Source of the DNA: JANLVJ01 sp031363945 | GTDB lineage: Bacteria > Bacteroidota > Bacteroidia > Sphingobacteriales > Sphingobacteriaceae | Direction: 5' to 3' | Assembly (NCBI GenBank): GCA_031363945.1 | Contig: JANLVJ010000055.1 | Coordinates: 1-64,000, forward strand | Length of the DNA: 64,000 bases | Shown here: positions 17,117 through 26,693 of the stretch, piece after piece | Position numbering within the stretch: the stretch's first letter is position 1 | Layout: each line of letters starts with the position of its first letter | The notes under the pieces: generated by a model | What the model was told of the DNA's origin: nothing | Databases searched by the model: none | What the model saw: only the letters and a program-made list of their open reading frames with translations | Program-made: the position numbers and the translations under genes

Positions 17117-18673
17117 ATGAAAACGAACTTTACCTACCTATGCATAAGCGGTTTAACTGCTTCCCTTCTTTTATTTGCTTCTTGCAATAAAAAAATTGAA
17201 GATAAAACAGATCTCTATCCGGCCTTGCAACCAGCCCAGACAGATCTTGGTGCATCAAGCTGGAAACCCGTACTAGTCACAAACTTTGCCTTATTTACTG
17301 TTGCAGCTCCTGATCCGGTAACATCAGCAGCCTACACCGCTGATCTGAATGAAATCAAGGGTCTTCAGCGCAACATAAATCGTAGTCAGCTGGCAATTAT
17401 CAGTTATTGGAGTGCAGGTGCGGTTCTGAGGTGGAATCAGATTTTACGTGAACTGGTTGCTAAACATAACCTGCCGCCTTATCAGCGTGAAGACGGCACT
17501 TATCCAGCACCGAGTGCAATAAATCCCTTTTCATATCCTCAGTTTCCCTTTTCAAACCCACCCTATGCCGCCCGTGCCTTTGCTTATGTCAGCGCTGCCC
17601 AGTATGATGCACTCCTGGCAGCCTACTATTTCAAAACACAGTATAATCGCAAGGCCCCATACCTGAATGACACAACGATAAAGGCACTAATACCTAAATC
17701 AATGCTACCGGCATATCCAAGTGAGGATGCAGTTGTTGAAGGTGCTGCAGTAGAAGTAATGAAAATGATGTTCCCGACAGAAATCAGCTTTATCGAGCAA
17801 AAGGCTGGTGAAGAAAGGCTCTATCGGATGATTGCAGGTGCTAATGTACGTTCAGAGCTTGATGCCGGAGAATTACTCGGCAAGCAGGTAGCCGATCTCT
17901 TTACTGCAAGAGCGAAAAAAGACCGTGCAGGAAAAGCAATTGGTACTCCGGTCTACTGGAAATCACTTGAAACATCAACCATCGCCCGTGGAGAAACTTG
18001 CTGGATAAGCCTTGAGAATCCTAAGCGCCCACCCCAGCTACCACTTTTTCAAAAAACAATTCCATTCTTATTTGATACCCTGGCAGTGGTCGCAATGAGA
18101 CCTGCCCCACCTTTTTCTACCTCCTCTGTTGAATTCAAAAAAGAGCTTGATGAGGTACTTTATTATAGCCAGCATTCAACCCGCGAGCGTGAACGAATTG
18201 TTTCATTCTGGGCAGATGGTGCAGGTACGGCAACGCCTATAGGACACTGGAATTCAATTGCCTGTGATGAGTTTGTGAAACAAAAATGGTCTGAAGTGCG
18301 CTGGGCCAGAAATCTTGCCTTGCTGAACATGGCCCAGATGGATGCGGCTATTGTGTGCTGGGATGCTAAGTATTTTTATTTCAATCCCCGACCATCACAA
18401 ATGAACCCAGATATCAAGACCCTGACAGGGGTTCCTAACTTTCCATCTTATACCTCAGGGCATTCAAATTTCAGTGGTTCTGCTTCAACATTTCTGACTT
18501 ACCTGCTCCCAGACAGGGGTACAAAATTTGTTGATATGGCAAATCAAGCGGCTATGTCTCGCCTATACGGGGCAATTCATTTTCGTATCGACTGTGATAT
18601 GGGCCTGGTTACAGGCAATAAAGTTGGTGCATATGCCATCGCCAGAGCCAAAATTGATGGGGCTGATTTATAA
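17117..18673 (+). CDS. PAP2/vanadium-haloperoxidase family lipoprotein
   Basis: A 518-residue protein with a lipoprotein leader (lipobox LLFASC, Cys near residue 20), so probably membrane-anchored outside the cytoplasm. The C-terminal domain carries all three acid-phosphatase/vanadate motifs: KYFYFNPRP (K-x6-RP), FPSYTSGHSNFSG (PSxxSGH), and SRLYGAIHFRID (SR-x5-H-x3-D). These bind phosphate or vanadate, so the enzyme is a phosphatase or a vanadium-dependent haloperoxidase; the N-terminal helical region and length favour the latter family. The frame is open from 17018, but ATG at 17117 gives the lipoprotein leader. It is probably co-transcribed with the outer-membrane gene before it. Confidence 0.85.
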   Translation: MKTNFTYLCISGLTASLLLFASCNKKIEDKTDLYPALQPAQTDLGASSWKPVLVTNFALFTVAAPDPVTSAAYTADLNEIKGLQRNINRSQLAIISYWSAGAVLRWNQILRELVAKHNLPPYQREDGTYPAPSAINPFSYPQFPFSNPPYAARAFAYVSAAQYDALLAAYYFKTQYNRKAPYLNDTTIKALIPKSMLPAYPSEDAVVEGAAVEVMKMMFPTEISFIEQKAGEERLYRMIAGANVRSELDAGELLGKQVADLFTARAKKDRAGKAIGTPVYWKSLETSTIARGETCWISLENPKRPPQLPLFQKTIPFLFDTLAVVAMRPAPPFSTSSVEFKKELDEVLYYSQHSTRERERIVSFWADGAGTATPIGHWNSIACDEFVKQKWSEVRWARNLALLNMAQMDAAIVCWDAKYFYFNPRPSQMNPDIKTLTGVPNFPSYTSGHSNFSGSASTFLTYLLPDRGTKFVDMANQAAMSRLYGAIHFRIDCDMGLVTGNKVGAYAIARAKIDGADL

Positions 18674-18700
18674 AATAAGAAATTGCTTAGTTAATTGCTG

Positions 18701-18738
18701 GACGCTATCTCAAACGGGGGTAGCGTTCTTTTTTTTGT
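18701..18738 (+). terminator. Rho-independent terminator after the haloperoxidase-family gene
   Basis: ACGCTA at 18702-18707 pairs with TAGCGT at 18721-18726, and the stem is followed by a run of eight T residues. It lies about 28 bases after the stop codon. Confidence 0.8.
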
Positions 18739-18839
18739 ATTAATTTATTTCTAGCTTAGATTCAATAACCAGGTTGATAAAGATATATCAGTAGCATACA
18801 TTAAGACAACAACAGCACTAGTTTAAACCAAGATCTCAA

Positions 18840-20069
18840 GTGAAAATTTACTGTTCCCGAATTTTTTATTTCCTGCTATTCATAATTTTCTTTTCTACTT
18901 CTGTCAGGGCTCAGAAGATTGAAGGCCTGGCTCTCACGCCCCCAATGGGGTGGAATAGCTGGAATACGTTTCAGACAAAGATTTCAGAACAACTCGTCAA
19001 AGACATTGCCGACAAGATGGTAAAATCAGGCATGCGTGATGCCGGGTATACGTATCTGGTGCTGGATGACGGGTGGATGGCCATGGATAGGGATAAAAAT
19101 GGAGACCTGATTCCTGACCCCATTAAATTCCCAAATGGTATAAAGGCCGTTGCAGCGTATGTGCATAGTAAAGGGTTGAAATTTGGCTTGTATAATTGTG
19201 CAGGTACTAAAACCTGTGCCGGTTATCCGGGTACAAGAGGGTATGAGTATCAGGATGCACGTTTTTATGCCGCCGCAGATATTGACTACCTCAAATTTGA
19301 CTGGTGTTATGCTGACGGGCAGCAGGCGATAGAATCTTATACGACAATGAGTAAGGCACTGGCAAAGACCGGTAAACCCATTGTATTCAGCCTGTGTGAA
19401 TGGGGAAATAATAAACCCTGGCACTGGGCAGTACATGTGGGTCATTTATGGAGAACAACGGGCGATATTGGAGTTGTATTTGACGGTTCAAAAAAACTTG
19501 GTGACTGGACACCGATGAGTGCGATGCGGATATTAGACTTTGAAGATAGTCTGAGAAATTATGCTGGTCCTGGTCATTGGAATGATCCAGATATGCTAGA
19601 AGTAGGTAAGGGGTTCACACCTGGTGAAGACAGGGCTCATTTTAGCATGTGGTGTATGCTTGCTGCCCCGCTCATGGCTGGTAATGACCTGCGCACGATG
19701 TCAGTAGCAACAACTTCTGTGCTTGCCAATAAAGCTGTTATTGAAATTGACCAGGATAAGCTGGGTATTCAGGCCTATAGACTTAGTAAGAAGGATAGTC
19801 TGGAAACCTGGATGAAGCCACTTACTGGTGGTTCATGGGCAGTATGTTTTCTGAACAGATCAAAAAACGACAGGCCGGTTGATATAGACTGGGCTCTACA
19901 GGGTTTTACTGATACCCTCAGTCACCGTATCTTTAATTCAGTAGTTACACAGTATAAAATTAAAGACCTGTGGAAAAACAAGAACCTTGTTAATACAACG
20001 CAAAAACTTAAAACCATTATCCCTGCACATGACGTCTTAGTGCTCAGGTTAGATTTGCTTAAGTCCTAA
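18840..20069 (+). CDS. GH27 alpha-galactosidase, secreted
   Basis: A 409-residue enzyme with a GTG start and a signal peptide ending near SVRAQ (residue 25). The catalytic barrel begins LTPPMGWNSWNTF and contains YLVLDDGWM, GLKFGLYNCAGTKTC, and YLKFDWCY with the likely nucleophile Asp154. RTTGDIG has the likely acid/base Asp209, and GPGHWNDPDMLEVG closes the block. A C-terminal beta domain carries VCFLNRS. It releases terminal alpha-galactose (or a related sugar) from oligosaccharides in the periplasm or outside. The length is typical of bacterial GH27. No SusC/SusD pair is nearby, so it is not in a recognisable polysaccharide utilisation locus. Confidence 0.92.
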   Translation: MKIYCSRIFYFLLFIIFFSTSVRAQKIEGLALTPPMGWNSWNTFQTKISEQLVKDIADKMVKSGMRDAGYTYLVLDDGWMAMDRDKNGDLIPDPIKFPNGIKAVAAYVHSKGLKFGLYNCAGTKTCAGYPGTRGYEYQDARFYAAADIDYLKFDWCYADGQQAIESYTTMSKALAKTGKPIVFSLCEWGNNKPWHWAVHVGHLWRTTGDIGVVFDGSKKLGDWTPMSAMRILDFEDSLRNYAGPGHWNDPDMLEVGKGFTPGEDRAHFSMWCMLAAPLMAGNDLRTMSVATTSVLANKAVIEIDQDKLGIQAYRLSKKDSLETWMKPLTGGSWAVCFLNRSKNDRPVDIDWALQGFTDTLSHRIFNSVVTQYKIKDLWKNKNLVNTTQKLKTIIPAHDVLVLRLDLLKS

Positions 20070-20092
20070 AAATAGGGTTAACCCTTATTTTT
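20070..20092. terminator. Shared palindromic terminator between convergent genes
   Basis: AAAATAGGGTTAACCCTTATTTTT is an almost perfect palindrome placed immediately after the GH27 stop, and it contains the stop codon of the opposing small membrane gene. With A-rich and T-rich flanks it can act in both directions. Confidence 0.6.
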
Positions 20093-20302
20093 ACGCTTGA
20101 TGTCGAAATATATTTCACGCCAGTCGTAGATAAGCAGAAAGCCCATAATTCCAACGATAAGTAACCTTGCCTGAATCACATAATTTATAGAAACAAAATA
20201 GGGGATATAAAAAACAAAGATGGCAAGCAGAATGATCACCGCTCCAATTTTCATCGAGCGTTTTTTACTGTACTGCGGCTGCTGTTTATTTTCTGAAGTC
20301 AT
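20078..20302 (-). CDS. Small two-helix membrane protein, unknown function
   Basis: A 74-residue protein (MTSENKQQPQYSKKRS leader) with two hydrophobic helices, IGAVIILLAIFVFYIPYFV and a second around LLIVGIMGFLLIYDW, and a lysine-rich end. The frame stays open to 20344, but ATG at 20302 gives a normal soluble N-terminus. It lies directly downstream of the multipass membrane protein gene and probably shares its transcript. Family not recognised. Confidence 0.6.
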   Translation of the reverse strand: MTSENKQQPQYSKKRSMKIGAVIILLAIFVFYIPYFVSINYVIQARLLIVGIMGFLLIYDWREIYFDIKRKNKG

Positions 20303-20344
20303 ACTTAATTTAAGAAATATATTAAAAAAATACCTGTCTGCCAA

Positions 20345-21463
20345 TCAAAGAGGTTCTCGGTAAAAGCGTGTATAAAAAACTAAAAAAGAAATTGTCAATA
20401 GTGGAAGGGCAATCAACCAGATAAGCTGGTACATCATCAGCCAAAAAACCACTATAAATATCAACAGCACACGAGACAGATACTTTTCCAAATCTGCCCC
20501 GATTTTATACAGTATGCTATGAAATAACAACAGCATGGCTACGGTCAATAATATTAAACCTATCACTGTTACTAGTTGTAACCTATATAATAACCAGATA
20601 GTTTCAGGTAAAAGTAGCAGGCTATAAAAGCCTGCTAGGTGCAGGTAATACCGCCACCTGGGTATGGGTAAATTTTTTATGGAAGTAAGAAATGTTTTTT
20701 CAAACCTGAAACTTTCATAGACAAGCACTGAATGGCTAAGTCCGATACCAACGAGCGCAATTGCGGCTACCCTGACATCATTATGAACATCATAGAATGT
20801 CCAAAACACTGCAGAAATGACAAGGTATGATATAATCTTACAGATTAAAAACTGAACCTTCTGATCATTCAGGAGTTTCAGGAGATAAATACTAAATATA
20901 GAGGAGGGTAAAGAGAGTGTTAAATTGGGAAATAAAACCAGCTTCCACCTTGATAAACCCATCTCAAACAGTGTCTGATAAATTATCACCGAGCCGGCAA
21001 GTAATAAAATTGGAAAGCCAGTTATAATTAGTGCAGCTAGAATAAAATTTCCTGTATAAGCAATAAAAGCTGCATAGGTGCTATAGACTAATACCGGTAG
21101 TAAAATCAGGATCTCGACCAATAAAAAAATTAGTAAACGCTGGATTCTGGAGAAAGCGCCAAGACTGTAAAAGAGAAAAAGCTGTGTTTGGTTCTGCATG
21201 ATATTAAAAACAGTAAGGCATGTTTGTACAGTATATAAGAACCATAGCATAAGCACTGCACCGAGGTATACAGGGTTAACCAGAAAACCAATAACAAGTG
21301 AATGATGAAGCCCTTGAAGCTGTTCGGCAGGTACGAGGCCAAAGCAGATATAAAAGATAAAGATTAGTAAGGCACCGTGTTTTTGATAAAATGATTTAAC
21401 AAAAACAGGGACAATAACAGCACCAAAATTTTTGATCATGACATCCATAAAAGTTAACTGCAT
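20345..21463 (-). CDS. Polytopic membrane protein of unknown function
   Basis: A 372-residue protein with about ten hydrophobic helices spread along its full length, with few charged residues between them. It shows no recognisable signature; it could be the permease part of a transporter, since similar low-identity proteins occur as ABC-2-like permeases, but no ATPase gene is adjacent. A start at MDVMIKNF (21448) is also possible. It is divergent from mnmE and precedes the small membrane protein gene. Confidence 0.55.
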   Translation of the reverse strand: MQLTFMDVMIKNFGAVIVPVFVKSFYQKHGALLIFIFYICFGLVPAEQLQGLHHSLVIGFLVNPVYLGAVLMLWFLYTVQTCLTVFNIMQNQTQLFLFYSLGAFSRIQRLLIFLLVEILILLPVLVYSTYAAFIAYTGNFILAALIITGFPILLLAGSVIIYQTLFEMGLSRWKLVLFPNLTLSLPSSIFSIYLLKLLNDQKVQFLICKIISYLVISAVFWTFYDVHNDVRVAAIALVGIGLSHSVLVYESFRFEKTFLTSIKNLPIPRWRYYLHLAGFYSLLLLPETIWLLYRLQLVTVIGLILLTVAMLLLFHSILYKIGADLEKYLSRVLLIFIVVFWLMMYQLIWLIALPLLTISFLVFYTRFYREPL

Positions 21464-21654
21464 TAATCCTAATTGGATACAGTTGTTAATTTACTCTAAA
21501 TCTGAATTTCTAACTTAATTATTAGTTCAGAATTTTAACTATCAGGTTTAAAAAATAGCGTCGGGCTAAATTTACCATTAGAATGATACAATGGGAGAAT
21601 AACCATTCCAGATCAGTTCTGTTCATCCTTTTCAACACTGAGTGCGACTGAAAA

Positions 21655-21681
21655 CCGAGAGACAAGATATCGTGTCTCGGG
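21655..21681. promoter_or_regulatory. Imperfect palindrome upstream of mnmE
   Basis: CCGAGA at 21655-21660 pairs with TCTCGG about 20 bases later, with further pairing across the intervening GACAAGATATCGTG. It lies about 45 bases before the mnmE start, in the divergent gap. It could be an operator or a 5'-leader hairpin; no T-run follows. Confidence 0.5.
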
Positions 21682-21722
21682 ATATATGTACATTCACAAT
21701 CTTATTTTAGTTTTAGTTGTAA

Positions 21723-23099
21723 ATGAGTTCATATAAAGATACAATTGTTGCCCTGTCGAGCCCCCCTGGAACAGGAGCTATTGGTTTGGTTCGCATTTCT
21801 GGAAATACAGCCATAGAAATTACAAGTGCTATATTTCAGGGTAAAGACCTTGAAAATGCAGCCGCTAATAGCCTTTACTACGGGCGGATAAATGATGGAG
21901 ATGAGCTCATTGATGAAGTAGTAATAAGTCTATTCAAAGCACCCCACTCTTATACAGGTGAAGATACCATTGAAATTAGCTGTCATGCTTCACCTTATAT
22001 AATAGGCCGGCTTTTGCAGCTTATTGTAAAGCATGGTGCCCGGGCTGCCAAACCTGGTGAGTTTACCTTGAAAGCTTTTTTAAATGGTAAGATGGATCTC
22101 AGCCAGGCAGAAGCTGTAGCTGATCTGATAGCATCTGAAACTGCAGCATCACATAAAATTGCCATACAGCAACTTCGTGGCGGTTTTTCTGATGAGATGA
22201 AACAGATGCGTGAAGAGCTCATCACTTTTGCCTCTTTACTGGAGCTCGAACTTGATTTTTCTGAAGAAGATGTGGAATTTGCTGATCGTTCAGCACTATC
22301 AGTTATTCTGAACAGGCTTGAAAAAGCATTAACAGTTCTCATTAAATCTTTTGAGCTTGGTAATGTGCTTAAGAAAGGTATTCCAGTTGCCATTGTGGGT
22401 AAACCAAATGCCGGTAAATCGACACTTTTGAACCAGCTATTAAAAGAAGATCGAGCTATTGTGTCTCCTGTACCCGGTACAACACGCGATACAATAGAAG
22501 AGCAGTTGAATATTGAAGGTATTCCATTTAGACTGATTGATACTGCCGGCTTACGTCAGACCAGCGATGAAGTTGAGAGCATAGGAGTAGAGCGTGCTTA
22601 TGAGAAGATGAAGCAGGCATCAATTATTATTTACCTCTTCGACCCACTGGGTTACCAAGCGGAAATACTGCAAACAGATTTAGATACACTGCATGGTATA
22701 GTTCCGGGAGCCAATATTCTGGTAGTCGGCAATAAAGCCGATTTGCATGAACTTGATGCCATGTACCGTAAGTTTGCCGCTTTTGAAAATATGGTCTGGA
22801 TCTCGGCCCGTGATAATCAGAATATTGACGTACTGAAGTTGCAGCTGCTTAATATGGTTGATACCGAAAAACTCAACAGTGGAGAACTGATCATAAATAA
22901 CGCCAGGCACATGGAAGCCCTGCAAAAAACCCTCATTGCTGTTCAGGCAACCCAGGAGCTTATGCAGCAAACCGGCAACAGCGAACTACTTGCTTTTGAG
23001 ATCAAACAAGCCCTGCTTTTTCTGGGTGAAATCACAGGCGAAGTCACAACAGACGATTTACTGGATTCAATTTTTTCTAAGTTTTGTATCGGAAAATAA
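21723..23099 (+). CDS. mnmE: tRNA modification GTPase MnmE
   Basis: A 458-residue GTPase that, with MnmG, installs the 5-(carboxymethyl)aminomethyl group on the wobble uridine of several tRNAs. The N-terminal domain starts DTIVALSSPPGTGAIGLVRISG and contains HASPYI and PGEFTLKAFLNGKMDLSQAEAV. The inserted G domain has GKPNAGKS (226-233), SPVPGTTRDT, DTAGLRQ and GNKAD. The C-terminus ends FCIGK, whose Cys is required for modification chemistry in the family. The length is full. The 3' end of mnmE is a known integration site for some genomic islands, and an integrase remnant lies 135 bases downstream. Confidence 0.97.
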   Translation: MSSYKDTIVALSSPPGTGAIGLVRISGNTAIEITSAIFQGKDLENAAANSLYYGRINDGDELIDEVVISLFKAPHSYTGEDTIEISCHASPYIIGRLLQLIVKHGARAAKPGEFTLKAFLNGKMDLSQAEAVADLIASETAASHKIAIQQLRGGFSDEMKQMREELITFASLLELELDFSEEDVEFADRSALSVILNRLEKALTVLIKSFELGNVLKKGIPVAIVGKPNAGKSTLLNQLLKEDRAIVSPVPGTTRDTIEEQLNIEGIPFRLIDTAGLRQTSDEVESIGVERAYEKMKQASIIIYLFDPLGYQAEILQTDLDTLHGIVPGANILVVGNKADLHELDAMYRKFAAFENMVWISARDNQNIDVLKLQLLNMVDTEKLNSGELIINNARHMEALQKTLIAVQATQELMQQTGNSELLAFEIKQALLFLGEITGEVTTDDLLDSIFSKFCIGK

Positions 23100-23233
23100 G
23101 AGGGATAAATCAATACAATACTTAAAAGGCACTATTTGATATAATAAAGCCGAATGTTATTCCTAAGTTCGGTAAGGGGAAGCTCTGATACGTACCAAAA
23201 ATGTTGATTGATAATTTTTTAACCTAGTTTTCA

Positions 23234-23692
23234 ATGATAAATGTCACCCTTCGATCAAAGCCCTTTTCCAAAGATCCTCAAAGCCTGTACCTTGATATTT
23301 ACCCATCCGTAATGAATGCCGGAATGGGTAAGGTATGGTGAAGAGAGTTTTTAGGAATCTTTATACTGGATAAGCCCAGAACTATTCTGTATAATCAAAC
23401 CATCAAAGAATTAATGTTACTTGCTAACGGTATTCGGGCAAAGCAAGAGTTAGAAATTATCAGCGGACAATATGGTTTCATTGACGAGTCGAAGGTAGAT
23501 TGGAAATTCGTTGATTACGTCAAAAAACTAGCAAACTAATGTAAATCTTCTAATAAAAGTAATTGGTTATCAGCCTACTATTATTTAGAGCAGGTTACAG
23601 GAGAGTTATTGATGTTTTCAGCTTTAAATTAGGCTGTATGTAATGATTTCAGAGATTATCTATTGACCCGGCCAAGAAAGTTTAAAATCTTA
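23234..23692 (+). pseudogene. Decayed tyrosine recombinase (integrase), N-terminal half
   Basis: Read in a single frame from ATG 23234, this encodes the arm-binding and core-binding domains of a Bacteroidetes phage/ICE-type tyrosine integrase. The blocks are MINVTLRSKPFSKDPQSLYL, REFLGIFILDKPRT, IRAKQELEIISGQYGF, SNWLSAYYYLEQVTGELL and NDFRDYLLT. The frame is broken only by in-frame stops: TGA at 23339, TAA at 23537 and TAG near 23627, and it ends at 23692. The catalytic domain (Arg, His-x-x-Arg, Tyr) is missing, replaced by IS3 remnant sequence. It marks an old mobile element insertion beside mnmE. Confidence 0.85.
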
Positions 23693-23700
23693 TAGCCTTT

Positions 23701-24100
23701 AGCCCAGAATACGGCATTGACCCCAAGAGTAGATATATTGTGAACTGGAGTTTATCAAATATCGTGGATGCCAGATGGTATACCCCGCTTTATAAAAGGG
23801 TATCTCCCTATACTGTGCCCCTGAGATCTCAAATACTGACCAAGCCAGTTTACTAGTTATGAGTTCGTAGCCCAGTTGAATGACTATAATAGCGTGATCT
23901 CGATGGGAAGGTAAAGGAAGGGCGCTGGACAACATTTTTATTGAAGGTTCTGGCGTAACCTGAAATACGATTATGTCTACCTGGACCCCTTCAGTGATGG
24001 GCTAGAGCTTCATAAAGGAATTAGAGAATATAACGCTACAATGACTAAAGACAACATCAATCCACTGGCTATCAAACGCCAAAGGAAAGCTTTTAATTAA
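23701..24100 (+). pseudogene. Decayed IS3-family transposase (OrfB, C-terminal half)
   Basis: Four pieces in different frames read as the DDE region of an IS3-type transposase. They are SRYIVNWSLSNIVDARW (from 23701), QFTSYEFVAQLNDYNSVISM (23846-23905), EGKGRALDNIFIE (23907-23945) and RFWRNLKYDYVYLDP continuing to GIREYN (23945-24100). The order matches the family: DxxSRYIVNW, DQGSQFTS, then the ERFWR block with the catalytic Glu. At least three frameshifts separate the pieces. No OrfA or terminal inverted repeat is recognisable. It begins 9 bases after the integrase remnant, as if an IS had landed in the integrase before both decayed. Confidence 0.85.
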
Positions 24101-24335
24101 AGGTGGCCTAATGAAACCACTATTTAAACCAGTTTGACAACAGAGAATATCACATTAACTTTTAACATTGACCAAATCCTGAATTAACTATTGGAAATCC
24201 TATAGAAAGCGCAAGCTCAGAAAATGGCTTAAATAATTGAATAAAATTTTGTCGAATCGAATTTATATTTAAGCCAATAATTAATAACGGTATGTAGTTT
24301 AAATAACCATAACCATTTTATTACCAATAACAATC

Positions 24336-25193
24336 ATGATAAAAACTAATAATGCTGGGTTGCCATTAGTATCCGTTATTATCCCTTTTCTTAATGACAG
24401 CGAATGGCTGATAGAAGCGCTTAAAAGTGTGATCAACCAAAGCTATCATTCATGGGAAGCAATAGTAATTGATGACGGCTCAGAACCTCATCATAGTGAG
24501 GCTGCTAAATTTTTTTGCTCCCGTTATCCAGCCAATATCCGGTACACACACCATGATAACCATATTAATAGAGGTGTAACTATCTCACGAAATGTTGGGG
24601 TGGCAAAATCATCCGGTACTTACCTTGCATTTTTAGATGCAGATGATAAATGGTTTTGTGACAAATTAAAAATGCAAGTTGGTCTATTTAAAAAATTTCC
24701 AGCAGCACAAATGATATGTGAAGCATCGCAATTTTGGTTTAGCTGGAACAATGCGGCAGCAAAAGATTTTATAAAACCTATTGGAGTATTGCCTGATACT
24801 TTATACCCTCCAAGGTCACTTATAAAAACTTTATATCCATTGGGAGAAGGCGCACCGCCATGCCCATCAGGAATTATTATACACAAATCAGCATTTGATC
24901 GGTCTGGTGGTTTTGAACCCACATTTTCAGGGATATACACCTTATACGAAGACCAGGCATTCTTAGCTAAAATTTATTTAAACGAAACTGTTTTCATTTC
25001 AGGGGCAGCAAATAACCAATATAGAAAAAGAGCCAATTCAATGTCATCAAAGGTTAATGATATAACGATTTATGAAAAGGTCAGGAAATTTTTCCTTAAT
25101 TGGCTCGTGGCATATTTAATAGTACAGAATATTAAAGATGAAGAGATAAATTCTCTTATAGCGCATGCTTATGACCAAATGAAGCCAAACTAA
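24336..25193 (+). CDS. Family 2 glycosyltransferase
   Basis: A 285-residue GT-A fold enzyme. It opens PLVSVIIPFLNDSEWLIEAL, then SVINQSYHSWEAIVIDDGS, NVGVAKSSGTYLAFLDADDKW with the DxD-like metal site, and later GGFEPTFSGIYTLYEDQAFLAK with the ED pair expected for the base. It would transfer a sugar from a nucleotide donor onto a cell-surface polysaccharide or glycolipid, at the cytoplasmic face. It stands alone rather than in a capsule cluster. Its stop overlaps the stop of the convergent MFS gene by 4 bases. Confidence 0.88.
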   Translation: MIKTNNAGLPLVSVIIPFLNDSEWLIEALKSVINQSYHSWEAIVIDDGSEPHHSEAAKFFCSRYPANIRYTHHDNHINRGVTISRNVGVAKSSGTYLAFLDADDKWFCDKLKMQVGLFKKFPAAQMICEASQFWFSWNNAAAKDFIKPIGVLPDTLYPPRSLIKTLYPLGEGAPPCPSGIIIHKSAFDRSGGFEPTFSGIYTLYEDQAFLAKIYLNETVFISGAANNQYRKRANSMSSKVNDITIYEKVRKFFLNWLVAYLIVQNIKDEEINSLIAHAYDQMKPN

Positions 25194-26485
25194 AAATCAG
25201 GAATAACCTTATAATTTCCCCGCAATTTAAGCACCAGTAATATAGTTAGCATAATTAATCCGCAAAATAATCCTAACATGGGGGGAGAAATAATGTGGAC
25301 ACACCAACCTGTAATATAAGACCCAAGTACATCGCATAAATTGATAAGGGCCAGGTAAGTTGTAAATTGAGAACCCTCTACTTTTTGCCAGCATAGGCCC
25401 ATTAAGATCGGAAAGATTGTCACGCTTAACAATGGGTCAGCCAAGTTCCAAAGAATCAATGCAGCACCTGAATATAATTTATACTGCCATAAATTATAAG
25501 AAGCATTTAAAGCAATTAGAAAGAAGGCTACCCCCCACATTGCATACAATTGTAATTTTTTAGCACCAATCTTATCAGAGGTGGCACCAGCAACAATAAT
25601 TGCAATGAAAGTAATAATGCTTCCCCAGCTGCCTTGTAAAAAAGAAACAGTATTATCTGGCCATTGCAGCACATTTATTAAGTAATAAGTATAGGAACGG
25701 ATGAACACGCTGGAACAGAAATATACGATGGCCACCAGACCAAAATATTTTAAGCTTTTCTGGTTTGTTATTGCTTTATAAACCCTTTTAAAAAGCAGGG
25801 AGAGTTTGGGATTACTACCTGTAACCAAGTGTTGCTTTCTTTTAAATTTTGCCCATGGCACAAATACATCTTCCTGCTCTGGTTTAGTAAAAAAGAAAAC
25901 GATTGTAAATAGCAATAAAATTATTGTTTGGATCAAGGTTGCGCTTCTAAATCCTGCAATATGCAACACAGAAGATAATCCGGCAGCACCAATTGCTGAG
26001 CCCAATAAAAACCCTCCCCTCATATAACCATTTATCCTGCCTCTCTGGTCTTTTGGTGATATTGCAATCGCCATTGCATCTATGCTCGCAACTTCTACAG
26101 AGGCGAAAATGCTATAAATAAAGAATAAAGTACTCATCAGGGGGATTTCATTTAATGGATCCTTAACCAGTAACAACCCCAAAGAAGCAATTGCTGTTAT
26201 CAATTGCGAAAGTACCACCCAAAGCTTACGATGGCCAATCACTGAATATTGGTAGCGGTCTATAAGTGGGCCCCAAATAAACTGAAAGGTCCATGGAACC
26301 CCAAATACGGCAATAAACGCGCCCACCTTTTGAGATGGTACATGATGTCCTAATAAATAATTTGCAATAGTGGTGAGTGCAAACCCGGCAGGGATACCTT
26401 GCTTAATATATAAATAAAAAAAAGTTATATACCGAAACCGGGCGTCATCTTTCAGTGTAAGTATTCTCATTTGACTTAATAGCAA
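25190..26485 (-). CDS. MFS transporter (AmpG/BT1-like)
   Basis: A 431-residue inner-membrane protein with about 12 hydrophobic helices. The loop after helix 2 (GPLIDRYQYSVIGHRKLWV) is the MFS A-motif region, and DQRGRINGYMRGG in the middle loop resembles the AmpG/folate-biopterin (BT1) subgroup, which carries muropeptides or pteridines. The substrate is not determined. It is convergent with the glycosyltransferase gene. MRILTLKDDARFRY at 26470 could be the true start, five codons in. Confidence 0.78.
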   Translation of the reverse strand: MLLSQMRILTLKDDARFRYITFFYLYIKQGIPAGFALTTIANYLLGHHVPSQKVGAFIAVFGVPWTFQFIWGPLIDRYQYSVIGHRKLWVVLSQLITAIASLGLLLVKDPLNEIPLMSTLFFIYSIFASVEVASIDAMAIAISPKDQRGRINGYMRGGFLLGSAIGAAGLSSVLHIAGFRSATLIQTIILLLFTIVFFFTKPEQEDVFVPWAKFKRKQHLVTGSNPKLSLLFKRVYKAITNQKSLKYFGLVAIVYFCSSVFIRSYTYYLINVLQWPDNTVSFLQGSWGSIITFIAIIVAGATSDKIGAKKLQLYAMWGVAFFLIALNASYNLWQYKLYSGAALILWNLADPLLSVTIFPILMGLCWQKVEGSQFTTYLALINLCDVLGSYITGWCVHIISPPMLGLFCGLIMLTILLVLKLRGNYKVIPDF

Positions 26486-26693
26486 GATGATTAAACAAAA
26501 GATTTAAAATAGTCATTTGTCCTTTTATTAATTTACAACTCACCCAAGCAAATGTTTAAGAATGAAAATTTTATTTTAAAGAAGTTTGAGCTTATTGCAC
26601 ATTAAATTCTAAAAATATGGAACTGACGCCATATTTAGCAAAAAATTACTCACCAATGCAAGGCTGAAACCTACAGCATTTGTAGGCTAATTA

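Noticed and set aside
19026..19445. Leftward 139-residue frame opposite the GH27 gene
   Set aside because: It overlaps the catalytic core of a clear GH27 enzyme and shows no family features.
21995..22393. Ser-rich leftward 132-residue frame inside mnmE
   Set aside because: Low-complexity shadow of a conserved gene.
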